Shown in pieces: positions 25,012 through 33,776 of a stretch of DNA of 64,000 bases (its first letter is position 1; each line of letters opens with the position of its first letter). The notes under the pieces are model-generated. The model was not told the origin of the DNA. It did not search any database and saw nothing but the letters and a program-made list of their open reading frames with translations. Where the stretch lies: NCBI RefSeq assembly GCF_028694605.1, contig NZ_JAQVKP010000001.1, positions 1 to 64,000 of the forward strand, written 5' to 3'. The position numbers and the translations under genes are program-made. This DNA is from Sulfurimonas sp. Lineage in GTDB: Bacteria > Campylobacterota > Campylobacteria > Campylobacterales > Sulfurimonadaceae.

Positions 25012-25023
25012 AAAGGAATTACT

Positions 25024-27174
25024 ATGAAAGCAAACTCACTATTGTTTTATTTAACATTCGCATGTAGCTCTTTTGCATTACCCTGCGATATTCCAGCACC
25101 TTATCAGAGTTTATGTAACTATAAACCTATCAATATAGCAGCTCCTAACGACACATTTGGATTTGCGACAGAAAGAATTGATGCATATTTGGATGGAACT
25201 ACTAGGTTTCCTGCACAAGAGCTTTTAGGATTTGCTTTGGCTGGAAATACTGACGCTATGAAGAGATTAGCAGATGCTTTTGAAAATAAAGATTGGAGTG
25301 ATTATTGGTGGAAAAAAATATATGAAACTAGAGGCATTAATAAGCCTATTCCACCTTTACAATTAAAAAAAATGCCCTTGTCTGATCAAGAGATATACAA
25401 AAATAAGCAATCTGTTGCAATAAAAGAGATGCTAAAGAAAGCGGATAATCAATACATCAAAGATAAATTAAATTGCTGGCTTGCTCAATATGACAAAAGC
25501 ATATCAATGGAAGAGCTTGCCATAGGTGGTTCAGAGTGTGCAATAATGTCATTATCGCGAAAAGATATACTTCGAGCAAATGAATTAAAACAACAGGGAC
25601 AGCCTTATCAAATTAATTATAGCCTTGAAAAAATTTTGAGTTTAAGCGATTCAGTTTATGCTTATGAGAGAGCTATAGATTGTTATTCTTGGAGAAATCA
25701 AGAACCATCTGGTATCCCAACTGTTTGTGAAAATACCAAGCCAGACAGAGTTAAAGTTCTCCAATATACTGATTTGTATGTGCAGGCTTATGCTAGTCAG
25801 CTTGCATCGAAATCAACAAAAAATATAAATTACACGTTAAATGCAAACAATACAAAGTTTAATAAGTTGCGAGATAGGGCAAGGGATATTTTATGGATTG
25901 GCTATAAGAAAAATAATCAAGATATGATTGAAGATGCTATCTTTTACTATAAAGAAGCTTTAAAAGTACCCATAAAGTCAACTATGTCAAAAGATATACT
26001 TTTACATGAACTTGCCATTGTCTTAGATCCTGCATCAAAAATCTACTCAAAAGCAAGTATGAAAAAAGTGATAGAACTTTTTTATCCAGATGTAAATCTT
26101 CCGCTAAATAATAGGAAAAGATGTATAGCATACGGTGGCTACAGTGATAATAGCTGTGGTAAACTTTTTAGATATTTAACTCAAATAAAACCATTTTTGT
26201 TTGACTCTAAACAAAGTTATAGTTTTGATTTTAGCAGTAATGACATGTATAAAAATTTTCCTTCCACGTTTAAAGAGGAATATATCCGTCACATTAAAAA
26301 TATGAGCGGTAGAGAAAAAGAGTTGAACAAACTTGGATTATATACTTACACTGATATAAAAGAAAAAGACTGGTCGGAGCTTGGGGATAAACAAGCAATA
26401 GAAGAAAAATCCGCAAGAATTGAAAAAATGGATTTTGAAGGCGCCATAGTTGCTATAAGAGATTCGTACTATCGTAGTGGTGATGAAATACTTGAACGGT
26501 TCCAAAAATCTAAACAAATCAATGATCAGTATTTAAAACTTGATGTATCAAAGCTTGATCCTGCGAAATACCATTTTGACAAACTATATCTAAAATATAT
26601 AGCTAATGGTATTGAGCCACTATCGTTGATTTTAAAAAATAATAAAAATTCTATAAAACTATCCGACTTTAGAGATAATCGTATAGATGATTATAAAATT
26701 GAGATGGATTTTACTCCATCGTTGAAGCAAAAATTTCAGAATTTGAGACCTTTTGAAGAAAATTGCTATGGAGCTAAAGATGATGAGATGTTTGCAGAAT
26801 GTAATGTGCATTTTATTTTTGATAAAACAAAAATAGTTCAAATGGATGAGTATAAAAAAGCAAAAGAAAATGGCTCTATTTATGCCTTGATAGCGGATGG
26901 AACTCTGAAGCCTAAAACAATAATAAGAGATAATGAAAAAAATGAATTTATGGGGCTAGAACGGTACTGGATATATAGCCCAAATATTCTTGGGCATTTC
27001 AATGGTGGATATTTCATAACTTCCAATACTGATTATAAAAGTAAATTTAATTTTTTATGGCTTATAGAAGCGTTGGATAAATATCAAATCAAGCACAATA
27101 TAGAACTCTTTTATGGTAATGAACGTCCGTCATCTATTTATATAAAAAATTTTCCCAAAGAATTGGAACACTAA
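25024..27174 (+). CDS. Large secreted/periplasmic protein of unknown function, 716 aa
   Basis: A signal peptide (MKANSLLFYLTFACSSFA) precedes a long mostly helical protein. The first part (ELLGFALAGNTDAMKRLADAFENKDW) resembles a single Sel1/TPR-like repeat, and the middle has further paired helices. Cysteines occur in spaced pairs (CDIPAPYQSLC, CYGAKDDEMFAEC), which suits disulfides in the periplasm. No enzyme motif is recognised. AAAAGGAATTACT gives a good ribosome site. It lies 12 bp after the broken membrane gene, so the two likely formed an operon. Confidence 0.6.
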   Translation: MKANSLLFYLTFACSSFALPCDIPAPYQSLCNYKPINIAAPNDTFGFATERIDAYLDGTTRFPAQELLGFALAGNTDAMKRLADAFENKDWSDYWWKKIYETRGINKPIPPLQLKKMPLSDQEIYKNKQSVAIKEMLKKADNQYIKDKLNCWLAQYDKSISMEELAIGGSECAIMSLSRKDILRANELKQQGQPYQINYSLEKILSLSDSVYAYERAIDCYSWRNQEPSGIPTVCENTKPDRVKVLQYTDLYVQAYASQLASKSTKNINYTLNANNTKFNKLRDRARDILWIGYKKNNQDMIEDAIFYYKEALKVPIKSTMSKDILLHELAIVLDPASKIYSKASMKKVIELFYPDVNLPLNNRKRCIAYGGYSDNSCGKLFRYLTQIKPFLFDSKQSYSFDFSSNDMYKNFPSTFKEEYIRHIKNMSGREKELNKLGLYTYTDIKEKDWSELGDKQAIEEKSARIEKMDFEGAIVAIRDSYYRSGDEILERFQKSKQINDQYLKLDVSKLDPAKYHFDKLYLKYIANGIEPLSLILKNNKNSIKLSDFRDNRIDDYKIEMDFTPSLKQKFQNLRPFEENCYGAKDDEMFAECNVHFIFDKTKIVQMDEYKKAKENGSIYALIADGTLKPKTIIRDNEKNEFMGLERYWIYSPNILGHFNGGYFITSNTDYKSKFNFLWLIEALDKYQIKHNIELFYGNERPSSIYIKNFPKELEH

Positions 27175-27360
27175 AATACAAATGAATAAAAAGAGTAAAG
27201 CTAAGATGGGATTTCTTTGATTTGTAGAACTGAAATACTTAGGCTTTGTGTGAAAATTGAATGGTGTGTTATATACCTCATTACACAATAAATTGAAAAG
27301 GCTATGATCTAGGATAAAAAAAGAGATGGAAAATTTAATTAACCAAAAGGAAAACAAAAA

Positions 27361-27915
27361 ATGACACAAACATCCCAAGAACTTTTTAGCGTAGAGAGTT
27401 TCAAAAAGCATTTAGCTATTGCACTCAAGGCACATGGTGAGCAAAAAACACCTCACGGACTTCCGTATAGTTTTCATATCATCAGCGTAGCTACTGAAGT
27501 TGTAAACTCTTTGCCGGCTGAAAATATTTCATCTTTTGAAGCCGATATCGCTATTGCTTGTGCATTGCTTCACGATGTGCTTGAAGATACCACTTACCCG
27601 CTTTTGGATGAAAATCTTGACCCGATAATAGTAGAGGGCGTAAAAGCTCTTACAAAAAACAGCACACTCTCAAAAGAGGAACAAATGGGTGATAGTATCG
27701 CTAGACTTCAAAAACTCCCACGATATATCCAGATGGTTAAACTTGCCGATCGCATTACAAATCTAGGAGTACCGCCAAGTCATTGGAGTAAAGAGAAGAT
27801 GCAAAAATATCAAGAAGAAGCGAGGGTGATTCATCGTGAACTGCAAAGCCCAAACGGTGTTTTAAGATATAAACTAGAGAAGATTATAAGTGGGTATAAC
27901 CAATATTATAGATGA
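27361..27915 (+). CDS. HD-domain hydrolase, small alarmone hydrolase-like
   Basis: The 184-residue protein has the HD signature of the RelA/SpoT hydrolase group: ALKAHGEQKTPHG, YSFHIISVATEV, CALLHDVLEDT and VKLADRITNL. Stand-alone members with this layout are Mesh1-like small alarmone hydrolases that remove pyrophosphate from ppGpp, although other nucleotides are possible. AAAAGGAAAAC precedes the ATG. It overlaps the next gene by ATGA and heads a three-gene operon with a membrane protein and a WG-repeat protein. The full-length SpoT is at 60419. Confidence 0.7.
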   Translation: MTQTSQELFSVESFKKHLAIALKAHGEQKTPHGLPYSFHIISVATEVVNSLPAENISSFEADIAIACALLHDVLEDTTYPLLDENLDPIIVEGVKALTKNSTLSKEEQMGDSIARLQKLPRYIQMVKLADRITNLGVPPSHWSKEKMQKYQEEARVIHRELQSPNGVLRYKLEKIISGYNQYYR

Positions 27916-28517
27916 TGCAAACCATGAAAATCAAAACTCCACACGATTTAGGCAAAATCAGATACCAAGAAAAGCTTATCCCAAAAGATGAGATAAAAAA
28001 AGAATTTTTTTCAAATATTTTTGTACTCTCATTTAGTTTGTTTGGGAGTTTGATTTCTATGGGTATGTTTATATATGCTTACCAAAAAACAGATTTGTGG
28101 AGCCTAATTTTTGGAGTGATTTTTCTCCCGTTTTTTGTCTATTTGTACAATAGCGTAAAATCATTTTTTAGAGTTAAGCTTTACACAGTTTGCGATAATG
28201 GCTTAGCCGTCTATGAGTATGGCTTTGATAATAAGCTCAAAAATCAAGAATTTTTCTATTTTAAACCACATTTTACATACACTGTCGAAGAAGTTAAAAA
28301 TCACCATATAGCGGGGAGATACAAATACACTTACGATATATTTTGTAATTTTTTGGATAATGAAAAAGTTGTTTATACTCTGTCGTGTAGTTGTGTCTCA
28401 GATGAAAATATCTTAACAAAACGGCAAAAGAGGTTTTTTGATGAAGCGCTAGAGGCTTTTATGAAGTATAAATTTAAGTATAGAGACAGTTACGTAAAGG
28501 AACAGTTAAATGTTTAA
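27912..28517 (+). CDS. Two-TM membrane protein in HD/WG operon, 201 aa
   Basis: Two hydrophobic helices (FVLSFSLFGSLISMGMFIYAY and LIFGVIFLPFFVYLYN) are followed by a soluble beta-rich domain with a cysteine pair (LSCSCVS). It overlaps the HD gene by 4 bp and the WG-repeat gene by 8 bp, so all three are translated together. The topology (TM first, then a PH-like domain) is the reverse of the 264-aa protein at 22884. No family is recognised. Confidence 0.6.
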   Translation: MMQTMKIKTPHDLGKIRYQEKLIPKDEIKKEFFSNIFVLSFSLFGSLISMGMFIYAYQKTDLWSLIFGVIFLPFFVYLYNSVKSFFRVKLYTVCDNGLAVYEYGFDNKLKNQEFFYFKPHFTYTVEEVKNHHIAGRYKYTYDIFCNFLDNEKVVYTLSCSCVSDENILTKRQKRFFDEALEAFMKYKFKYRDSYVKEQLNV

Positions 28518-30027
28518 TTTCTTCAAATCAAAAACAAATGAAGCAAGAGAAGAACTCGCAAATGTTATCACATTTAAAGAGGTGTACGATAATGATTCTC
28601 TCGGTGGAGTAGATAGCTCTTTGCCTCTTTATTATCTCAAACTTCGCAATGATGAGATGGAAATATATAATTCTACGATTTGCCTATGCAAAAGTGAATT
28701 TGTTGCTCTTAAAACTATCTATCAAGTCAAATACAGCTACTCCACAAAAAAAGTCTATAGTCTTGAGTCAGAACCAAGCAGGATAACTATTTTAGATGAG
28801 GTGCAAACGACACTGCAAGAAGTATTTTCAAATGAAAAACTAAAGTCAAATTTTCGGTATAGACTAGATGAGGGTGTCACTCCTTATACCAAAAAAGATT
28901 TAAAAAATATAGATGCAAAATGCGAATTGATTTGGGATATGTACTCAAGGAAGCCTATGTGCATAGTCAAAAGAGGAGATGGATTTGTTTTGCCAAAAGA
29001 CGCTCTAAGCAGTAAGTCAAATATGCCGTTTGGTCTAAGTGGCGGAAGTAGAGAGATGATAGATAAAAACGGCAAATATGGGATAATAAACAGCGGTGAT
29101 AGTCTTAAAAATGACCTAAAGTATAAACTCCTTTATCCGTTTGAGTATCACTACATAAGACTTGACGGTTTTGGAAATGCGGAACTTTTAAAAGATGAAA
29201 TTGTTCACGGCGGGGATTATAAAAAGCTAGTTTGCACCATGGTAAATCTTTGGGATGAAAAAAGCGAACCAAAACAAGTGCTTCTTAACTCCACTACAAG
29301 GGATGAATACATCACTATAGATGATAGCAGACTCTTGACGCAACACACTAAAAATGGCTTTTCAAAACCATATCAGACGATAATGCAAAGATTTTTAAGT
29401 ATAAAACCGGTCCAAGATATAAATGGACTTTGGGGATATATAGATAAAGATGCAAATGAGATAATAGCTTGTAAATTTAAAGATTGGAATTTTTTTAATA
29501 ATGGCTATGCCGTGTTGGAAGAAAATAATAAATCTTTTATTATTGATGCAATCGGTAATATTATTATCGATTCTCTGGATTTTGTAGAGCACTATAAAGA
29601 TGATATGTACTTTGTAAATCGTGGTAAACTTTGGGGAGTATTTAAAAAAGGTGAGCTATATATAGATTTTTGCGATAAAAAACCAATTGAACTGGTAGAA
29701 CAGATGCAAAATAAAAAAAGAGAGCTTCATGCTAAGATGTATGAACTACCACTAAAAGAGTATATGACACTCTTTGATACTCCACAAAAGCAAAATGATC
29801 TCATAGAGATGGGGCTTTGGGATAAAAAAGTGAGTGTAAAAGAGTGTGAGATAATCACTCGATACAAAGAGATTTTAAAAGACCCGTCATTTGGAGTTAT
29901 AGGATATTACCATCAGATAGGAGCAGGCGTCTATGCTATGGATATAGAACTGCCTGTTATATTTGAAAAACAAGATGGAAGCGCTATAGCCCTAGGGATT
30001 GGATTTGAGAATCTAGCAATACAATAA
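28510..30027 (+). CDS. WG-repeat protein, 505 aa
   Basis: WG-type repeats are visible: NGKYGIINSGD, NGLWGYIDKDANEIIACKFKDWNFFNNGYAVLEE and RGKLWGVFKKGELYID. These short beta repeats occur in bacterial proteins of unclear, probably protein-binding, function. The C-terminal 100 residues are helical and end with a small beta domain. No signal peptide is seen. It is the last gene of the HD operon (8-bp overlap) and is followed by the MITE. Confidence 0.7.
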   Translation: MFNFFKSKTNEAREELANVITFKEVYDNDSLGGVDSSLPLYYLKLRNDEMEIYNSTICLCKSEFVALKTIYQVKYSYSTKKVYSLESEPSRITILDEVQTTLQEVFSNEKLKSNFRYRLDEGVTPYTKKDLKNIDAKCELIWDMYSRKPMCIVKRGDGFVLPKDALSSKSNMPFGLSGGSREMIDKNGKYGIINSGDSLKNDLKYKLLYPFEYHYIRLDGFGNAELLKDEIVHGGDYKKLVCTMVNLWDEKSEPKQVLLNSTTRDEYITIDDSRLLTQHTKNGFSKPYQTIMQRFLSIKPVQDINGLWGYIDKDANEIIACKFKDWNFFNNGYAVLEENNKSFIIDAIGNIIIDSLDFVEHYKDDMYFVNRGKLWGVFKKGELYIDFCDKKPIELVEQMQNKKRELHAKMYELPLKEYMTLFDTPQKQNDLIEMGLWDKKVSVKECEIITRYKEILKDPSFGVIGYYHQIGAGVYAMDIELPVIFEKQDGSAIALGIGFENLAIQ

Positions 30028-30064
30028 AAAATCTATTTGATAAAATCTAAATAATTTTTCTTAA

Positions 30065-30330
30065 GGGCACCTCTAAAAACTCTAGCCGTCTTCAGAGGGA
30101 ATCAAAAAAGATGAGATGATGCAAAATCTTTTTTGAGCCTTAGCCGAAGCTAAGGCGATAAAAAGTTTTGCGGCATATCGCTTTTTTGAACCCTCCCGTA
30201 GGGCGATAGAGCCAAGCCCACACTCTGCGTTGCCTCTTTTTGCCTTAGCCTTAGCTAGGGCTGCAAAGAGCCGCCTTGATTGTGAACTTGGCTCTATCGC
30301 TGAAGATGGCTAGAGTTTTTAGAGGTGCCC
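30065..30330. mobile_element. 266-bp MITE, copy 1
   Basis: The element is bounded by inverted repeats of about 30 bp starting GGGCACCTCTAAAAACTCTA with one mismatch, and flanked by the 4-bp duplication TTAA (30061-30064, 30331-30334). Inside are nested palindromes: GCCTTAGC-loop-GCTAAGGC and a 14-bp pair GCGATAGAGCCAAG / CTTGGCTCTATCGC. It has no transposase. The ends and 4-bp duplication resemble IS5-group elements, so a related IS elsewhere probably mobilised it. It is nearly identical to the copy at 57197-57462. Confidence 0.85.
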
Positions 30331-30346
30331 TTAAAGTTATAGCAAA

Positions 30347-30943
30347 CTATTTTGCATAAATCTCTTGATATGTAAAATCCACATTTTGAAGTCCCTCTTC
30401 AATCATAGTTTTGGTTTTTGTGTATGTTGCGGCGAAAACTTTGTGCTGCGCGTCGTGGTTGTTTTTTACTTTGATGTAACCAAAGTAAGTGAGCCATAAA
30501 ACGATGCAAAACGAGATATAAACGGCGCTCTCGTGCGTTGTGTATAGGTCACTAAAGAGTGCGATGATGTTGTGTGCCATAAAGACAACCATTACGCCTA
30601 TGCTTCCTATCCAGATGGGGTAGGCACTGTTCTTGGAGTCGCCCTCGAAGTTTTCCAGGTTTTTTAGTATCTGAACATTCTCGTTTATCTCTCTTTTTCT
30701 TTGTGCTGCTTGTGGAGTGTCACCCGCTTTGACTACAAGCTCTTTTATCTGAATGCTTGAGAGTTCGCTTTGGCGGTTTATCTCTTTGTATTCGCTCAAG
30801 AGTGAAGGCTCTTTTTTTAAGATATCTTCTATCATTAAGGGCGTTATCTCATGAGCAAAGAGCTTCTCTTTTATCTCAAAGAGAAGCGTGTTGTAAAGCG
30901 AGTCGTTTAGAATTTGGTTTGATACTTTTTGTATGTTTACCAT
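30347..30943 (-). CDS. Unknown two-TM protein downstream of the heme-copper enzyme
   Basis: The N-terminal 110 residues are charged and helical (KEPSLLSEYKEINRQSELSS). Two TM helices follow (WIGSIGVMVVFMAHNIIALFS and VYISFCIVLWLTYFGYI), then a short tail. It starts 12 bp after the heme-copper subunit I stop and is on the same strand, so it is probably an accessory or assembly protein of that complex. The MITE lies directly after it. No family is recognised. Confidence 0.6.
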   Translation of the reverse strand: MVNIQKVSNQILNDSLYNTLLFEIKEKLFAHEITPLMIEDILKKEPSLLSEYKEINRQSELSSIQIKELVVKAGDTPQAAQRKREINENVQILKNLENFEGDSKNSAYPIWIGSIGVMVVFMAHNIIALFSDLYTTHESAVYISFCIVLWLTYFGYIKVKNNHDAQHKVFAATYTKTKTMIEEGLQNVDFTYQEIYAK

Positions 30944-30955
30944 TAAAAAAACCTT

Positions 30956-32593
30956 TTAAACCTCAGGCACTAAGGCGGTTGTTTGGAGTTTTGATTTGCT
31001 AAAGATGCCAAGAAGCCCTTTTAGTCCTACGCTCATGATGAGGTTTAACAAAAGTGCAATCCATGCTCCAAGTAGTAAAAGTCCGCAAATACCCGCCAGT
31101 ATCATGTATGTTTGGTACTCGCCATCCATGTAGAGCGTACGTCTTAGCATCCCGTCCATTGCTGCCATACCCATAAATGCACCCATGCCGATGCCGCCGA
31201 CTAGCTGCCCCCAGAAGTGGAAGTTTGCCAGTTTTTGACTGTATAGTTTTACGCCGTTTGTAAGGGTTGGCCATAAGATATAGACCGCACTGTAAAGCGT
31301 CATTGTAAGTCCGACAAGCAAAGCGACATGGAAGTGCGGACCTGCAACCCACTGTGTGTTGTGTAGGATACGGTTAAGCCCCATATCTGCTTGAATGATA
31401 CCAGCCGGAACTGCAAGCATAAAGCCCAGAATCCCAGCTAGAAGAAACTTCAGTTCATTTGTCATCTTGAGCGGTCTCGCACTCCAAAGTGTTACAAGCG
31501 TAATAAAAATCGCAATCCCCTGAGTGACAAGTTCAAATGCCGTTACCATCTCACCGCTGACAAGCTTCATCATGTTGTTCTGCCCCTGATCCGCCAAAAG
31601 GTGGTGCGACCAAACCGCCCATGAAACGATTAGCTCTAAAAGAAGTGCCGCTCTTGCAATATTTTGCATAAAGAGCTTTTTGCCTGTAATGAGCATTGCC
31701 AGAAGATACCAAGAACCTGCTATATAAATAAGCACTAATCCGTCTGCAATTAAGTCAAGTCCCCACCAAAAGAAGTTTTTGTAAAGAAGTGCATTTACAG
31801 AGGTGTAGTCCATGGTTGCACCCGACAAATCACCGATGATGTAAACAAGTATCAAGATACCGCATGTAAGGATGACAAGCGCATCAAGAAAAGTATCTAT
31901 TGTTCCGCGAAAGATTGCCACTACCGGAAGCGAGACCGCCGGCTCTTTTGAGTATGGCTCACGACCTTTCATTTTGTACCAGATGTTAAGCATTCCGTCA
32001 ATCCCCAAAGCAGAGATAAGAAGCGGTTTCATCGGTCGCTTTTCATGCCCCTCTTCTGTGTAAAAAACAGTTGCAAAGATATTGTAGATAAAGCCCAAAG
32101 TTCCTATCATGATAAGCGCAACACCCGTAATAAAGACAAGTCCGCCCACTGCATCAAACTGTGAAAAGTCCACAGGCAGCGGCCAGTAGAGCGTGTAGAG
32201 CGGTGCGTAGTGAAACAAAAATCCGCCAAGCCATGCGAGTAAAACCCCAAAGGCGATAAGCATCCATGTTGCGTTTGCGAGTTTGATGCTGTAGAGCGGT
32301 TTTTTCATAAGGTACGGCACTAAAAATGTGAATGCGCCAAAGACCACAAGGTATGTAGAGCCAAAAATACCCACAATCGGGTGAACCGTCATAACAGAGA
32401 AGTAGTGCGAATCGTTTAGCATAGGCAGCGGAGTAACGGCGTGTGCACGCATCATCATCCCCTCAAATGCCGATAAACCGTAGTAAAGTATCCCTATGAT
32501 TACGGCTCTTAGTGTCACTTTTTGCGTAGGTGTCAAACCGTCTGCTTTAAGTCCGCCCTCGTTACCGTTGATGAAAGTGTTTAAAAAACTCAT
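30956..32593 (-). CDS. Heme-copper oxidoreductase subunit I, probable NO reductase (gNOR-like)
   Basis: About 14 TM helices with heme ligands H71 (helix II) and H420/H422 (PHFH), and the CuB-type pair H330-H331 (WSHHL). The third metal-ligand histidine of helix VI is Asp280 (WWGLDLIADG), and the cross-linked tyrosine position of oxidases is Asp284. The pattern lines up with HLWVEG of cNOR, where Glu sits at the same place. An oxygen reductase is therefore unlikely, and a nitric oxide reductase branching from the B-type oxidases fits better. It overlaps subunit II by 4 bp. I recall gNOR enzymes from Campylobacterota with such changes, but this was not checked. Confidence 0.75.
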   Translation of the reverse strand: MSFLNTFINGNEGGLKADGLTPTQKVTLRAVIIGILYYGLSAFEGMMMRAHAVTPLPMLNDSHYFSVMTVHPIVGIFGSTYLVVFGAFTFLVPYLMKKPLYSIKLANATWMLIAFGVLLAWLGGFLFHYAPLYTLYWPLPVDFSQFDAVGGLVFITGVALIMIGTLGFIYNIFATVFYTEEGHEKRPMKPLLISALGIDGMLNIWYKMKGREPYSKEPAVSLPVVAIFRGTIDTFLDALVILTCGILILVYIIGDLSGATMDYTSVNALLYKNFFWWGLDLIADGLVLIYIAGSWYLLAMLITGKKLFMQNIARAALLLELIVSWAVWSHHLLADQGQNNMMKLVSGEMVTAFELVTQGIAIFITLVTLWSARPLKMTNELKFLLAGILGFMLAVPAGIIQADMGLNRILHNTQWVAGPHFHVALLVGLTMTLYSAVYILWPTLTNGVKLYSQKLANFHFWGQLVGGIGMGAFMGMAAMDGMLRRTLYMDGEYQTYMILAGICGLLLLGAWIALLLNLIMSVGLKGLLGIFSKSKLQTTALVPEV

Positions 32594-33183
32594 AAATTTC
32601 CCCCTTTTTGCGAGTATTTGTCATCCTCGTCGCATCCTTTGACTTCAAAAACATCTTTTATATACATTTTAGCTCCCTTAGGACCTGAATACTCCGTAGA
32701 GCGCAAATGGTAAACGCCGTTTTTGCCAAACTTCCACATAAGGTCGTTTTTGCTTCCGGGAACCACCTGCATCTGCGTAACCATCGAGTTGTTTTGTCGA
32801 AAAATCCCAAAACCGTAAGTAATATCTTTTGAAACGACATCAAAAAGAACATACTCGTTGCACTTAAGCTCTATTTTTGGGCTAGGAAGCTTGAACTCAT
32901 GCTTCTCTATGGTTATATTTACCACTTGAGTGCTTTTTAGAGAGTCTCTTTTGAAGTCAATCTCAACCCACGGTATCTTGTTAAATGTGACGATATGTAT
33001 CGCTATACCTATTGTTACTAAGCCTCCTACATACATATAAAATGTTGATGGTTTTACTATACGAGGTTTGCCGTTTTCATTAACAACCCCCATAGCAAAC
33101 CAAGCCATTAATGATATAACTGCTAGTGTATATATGGTATATACCAGTTTTAGCATACCAAGCACATCTACTGAATCTGCCAC
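32590..33183 (-). CDS. Heme-copper subunit II-like cupredoxin lacking the CuA site
   Basis: Two TM helices (about 12-31 and 48-66) anchor a periplasmic cupredoxin domain like B-type oxidase subunit II. In the CuA region the sequence is STEYSGPKGAKM: both bridging cysteines are Ser (162, 166), the histidine is Gly170, only the Met remains, and the upstream histidine is Tyr123. CuA cannot form, so electrons do not enter by the usual route. The start is GTG at 33183 with GGAGAAAAG before it. It is the first gene of the operon. A 14-bp palindrome lies about 100 bp upstream. Confidence 0.75.
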   Translation of the reverse strand: MADSVDVLGMLKLVYTIYTLAVISLMAWFAMGVVNENGKPRIVKPSTFYMYVGGLVTIGIAIHIVTFNKIPWVEIDFKRDSLKSTQVVNITIEKHEFKLPSPKIELKCNEYVLFDVVSKDITYGFGIFRQNNSMVTQMQVVPGSKNDLMWKFGKNGVYHLRSTEYSGPKGAKMYIKDVFEVKGCDEDDKYSQKGGNL

Positions 33184-33278
33184 CTTTTCTCCTTAAAAAT
33201 AAAAATTAATAGTAAAACTTTAATATATTTTTTTAAATTGACAACCAATTAATTGTATAAATATTAATCAATAAAATG

Positions 33279-33292
33279 GATTTATATAAATC
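33279..33292. promoter_or_regulatory. Palindrome upstream of the gNOR-like operon
   Basis: GATTTATATAAATC is a perfect 14-bp palindrome, with TTGAT at one edge on the minus strand, resembling but not equal to the FNR/CRP consensus. It lies about 100 bp upstream of the subunit II start and may bind an NO- or oxygen-responsive regulator. Confidence 0.4.
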
Positions 33293-33347
33293 AATTTGTT
33301 GTAGTTTTGCTTTTTTTATTTTTTTTCTTCATTTTTATAATTTTGGT

Positions 33348-33443
33348 ATGACTTTTGAATATGATGAAAATAAGAGTAAATCGAATAAACTCAAGTATGG
33401 TGTAGATTTTGAAGAAGCAAAAGAGCTGTGGGATGATCGATAA
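33348..33443 (+). pseudogene. BrnT-type toxin remnant, 31 aa
   Basis: MTFEYDENKSKSNKLKYGVD matches the start of BrnT ribonuclease toxins, followed by FEEAKELWDDR and a stop. Full BrnT proteins are about 90 residues, so some 60 residues with the catalytic part are missing. The stop lies inside the start of the antitoxin gene, which implies a deletion between the two genes. Confidence 0.6.
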
Positions 33444-33657
33444 AATATTTGATGAAAATCAAGAAGAGATACTTGACTACTTTGACACATCTAAAGTTAA
33501 GATGATAAATGAAGAGATAAAGAGAGTAAATATAGATTTTCCTGCATGGATGGTGCAATCTCTTGACAAGGAAGCAGGGCATTTAGGCGTAAGCCGTCAA
33601 GCGGTTATCAAGATGTGGCTTGCAGATAAGCTAAGAGATTTAAACTTAAAATCTTAG
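33433..33657 (+). CDS. BrnA/CopG-type ribbon-helix-helix antitoxin, orphan
   Basis: The ORF track uses a TTG at 33409, but the ATG at 33433 (MIDKIFDENQEEILDYFDTS) gives the normal antitoxin form. The N-terminal part is the toxin-binding region and VNIDFPAWMVQSLDKEAGHLGVSRQAVIKMWL is a ribbon-helix-helix DNA-binding domain. It overlaps the 31-aa BrnT remnant, so it no longer has a full toxin to neutralise. It could still repress its own promoter or act on another BrnT elsewhere. Confidence 0.65.
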   Translation: MIDKIFDENQEEILDYFDTSKVKMINEEIKRVNIDFPAWMVQSLDKEAGHLGVSRQAVIKMWLADKLRDLNLKS

Positions 33658-33776
33658 TGTAGCGACGCTATAGCTATCTAGTCGATATAAACTTCACCAT
33701 ACTTTAATAATGACTCAATTACGGCTATGCCATAGCGTGTCATATCCAGCAAAAGGGTGGTGTGGTCTTGAACCTA

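Noticed and set aside
27130-27411. 93-aa minus-strand hydrophobic ORF
   Set aside because: Spans the 3' end of the 716-aa gene and the start of the HD gene on the other strand; Phe-rich shadow composition.
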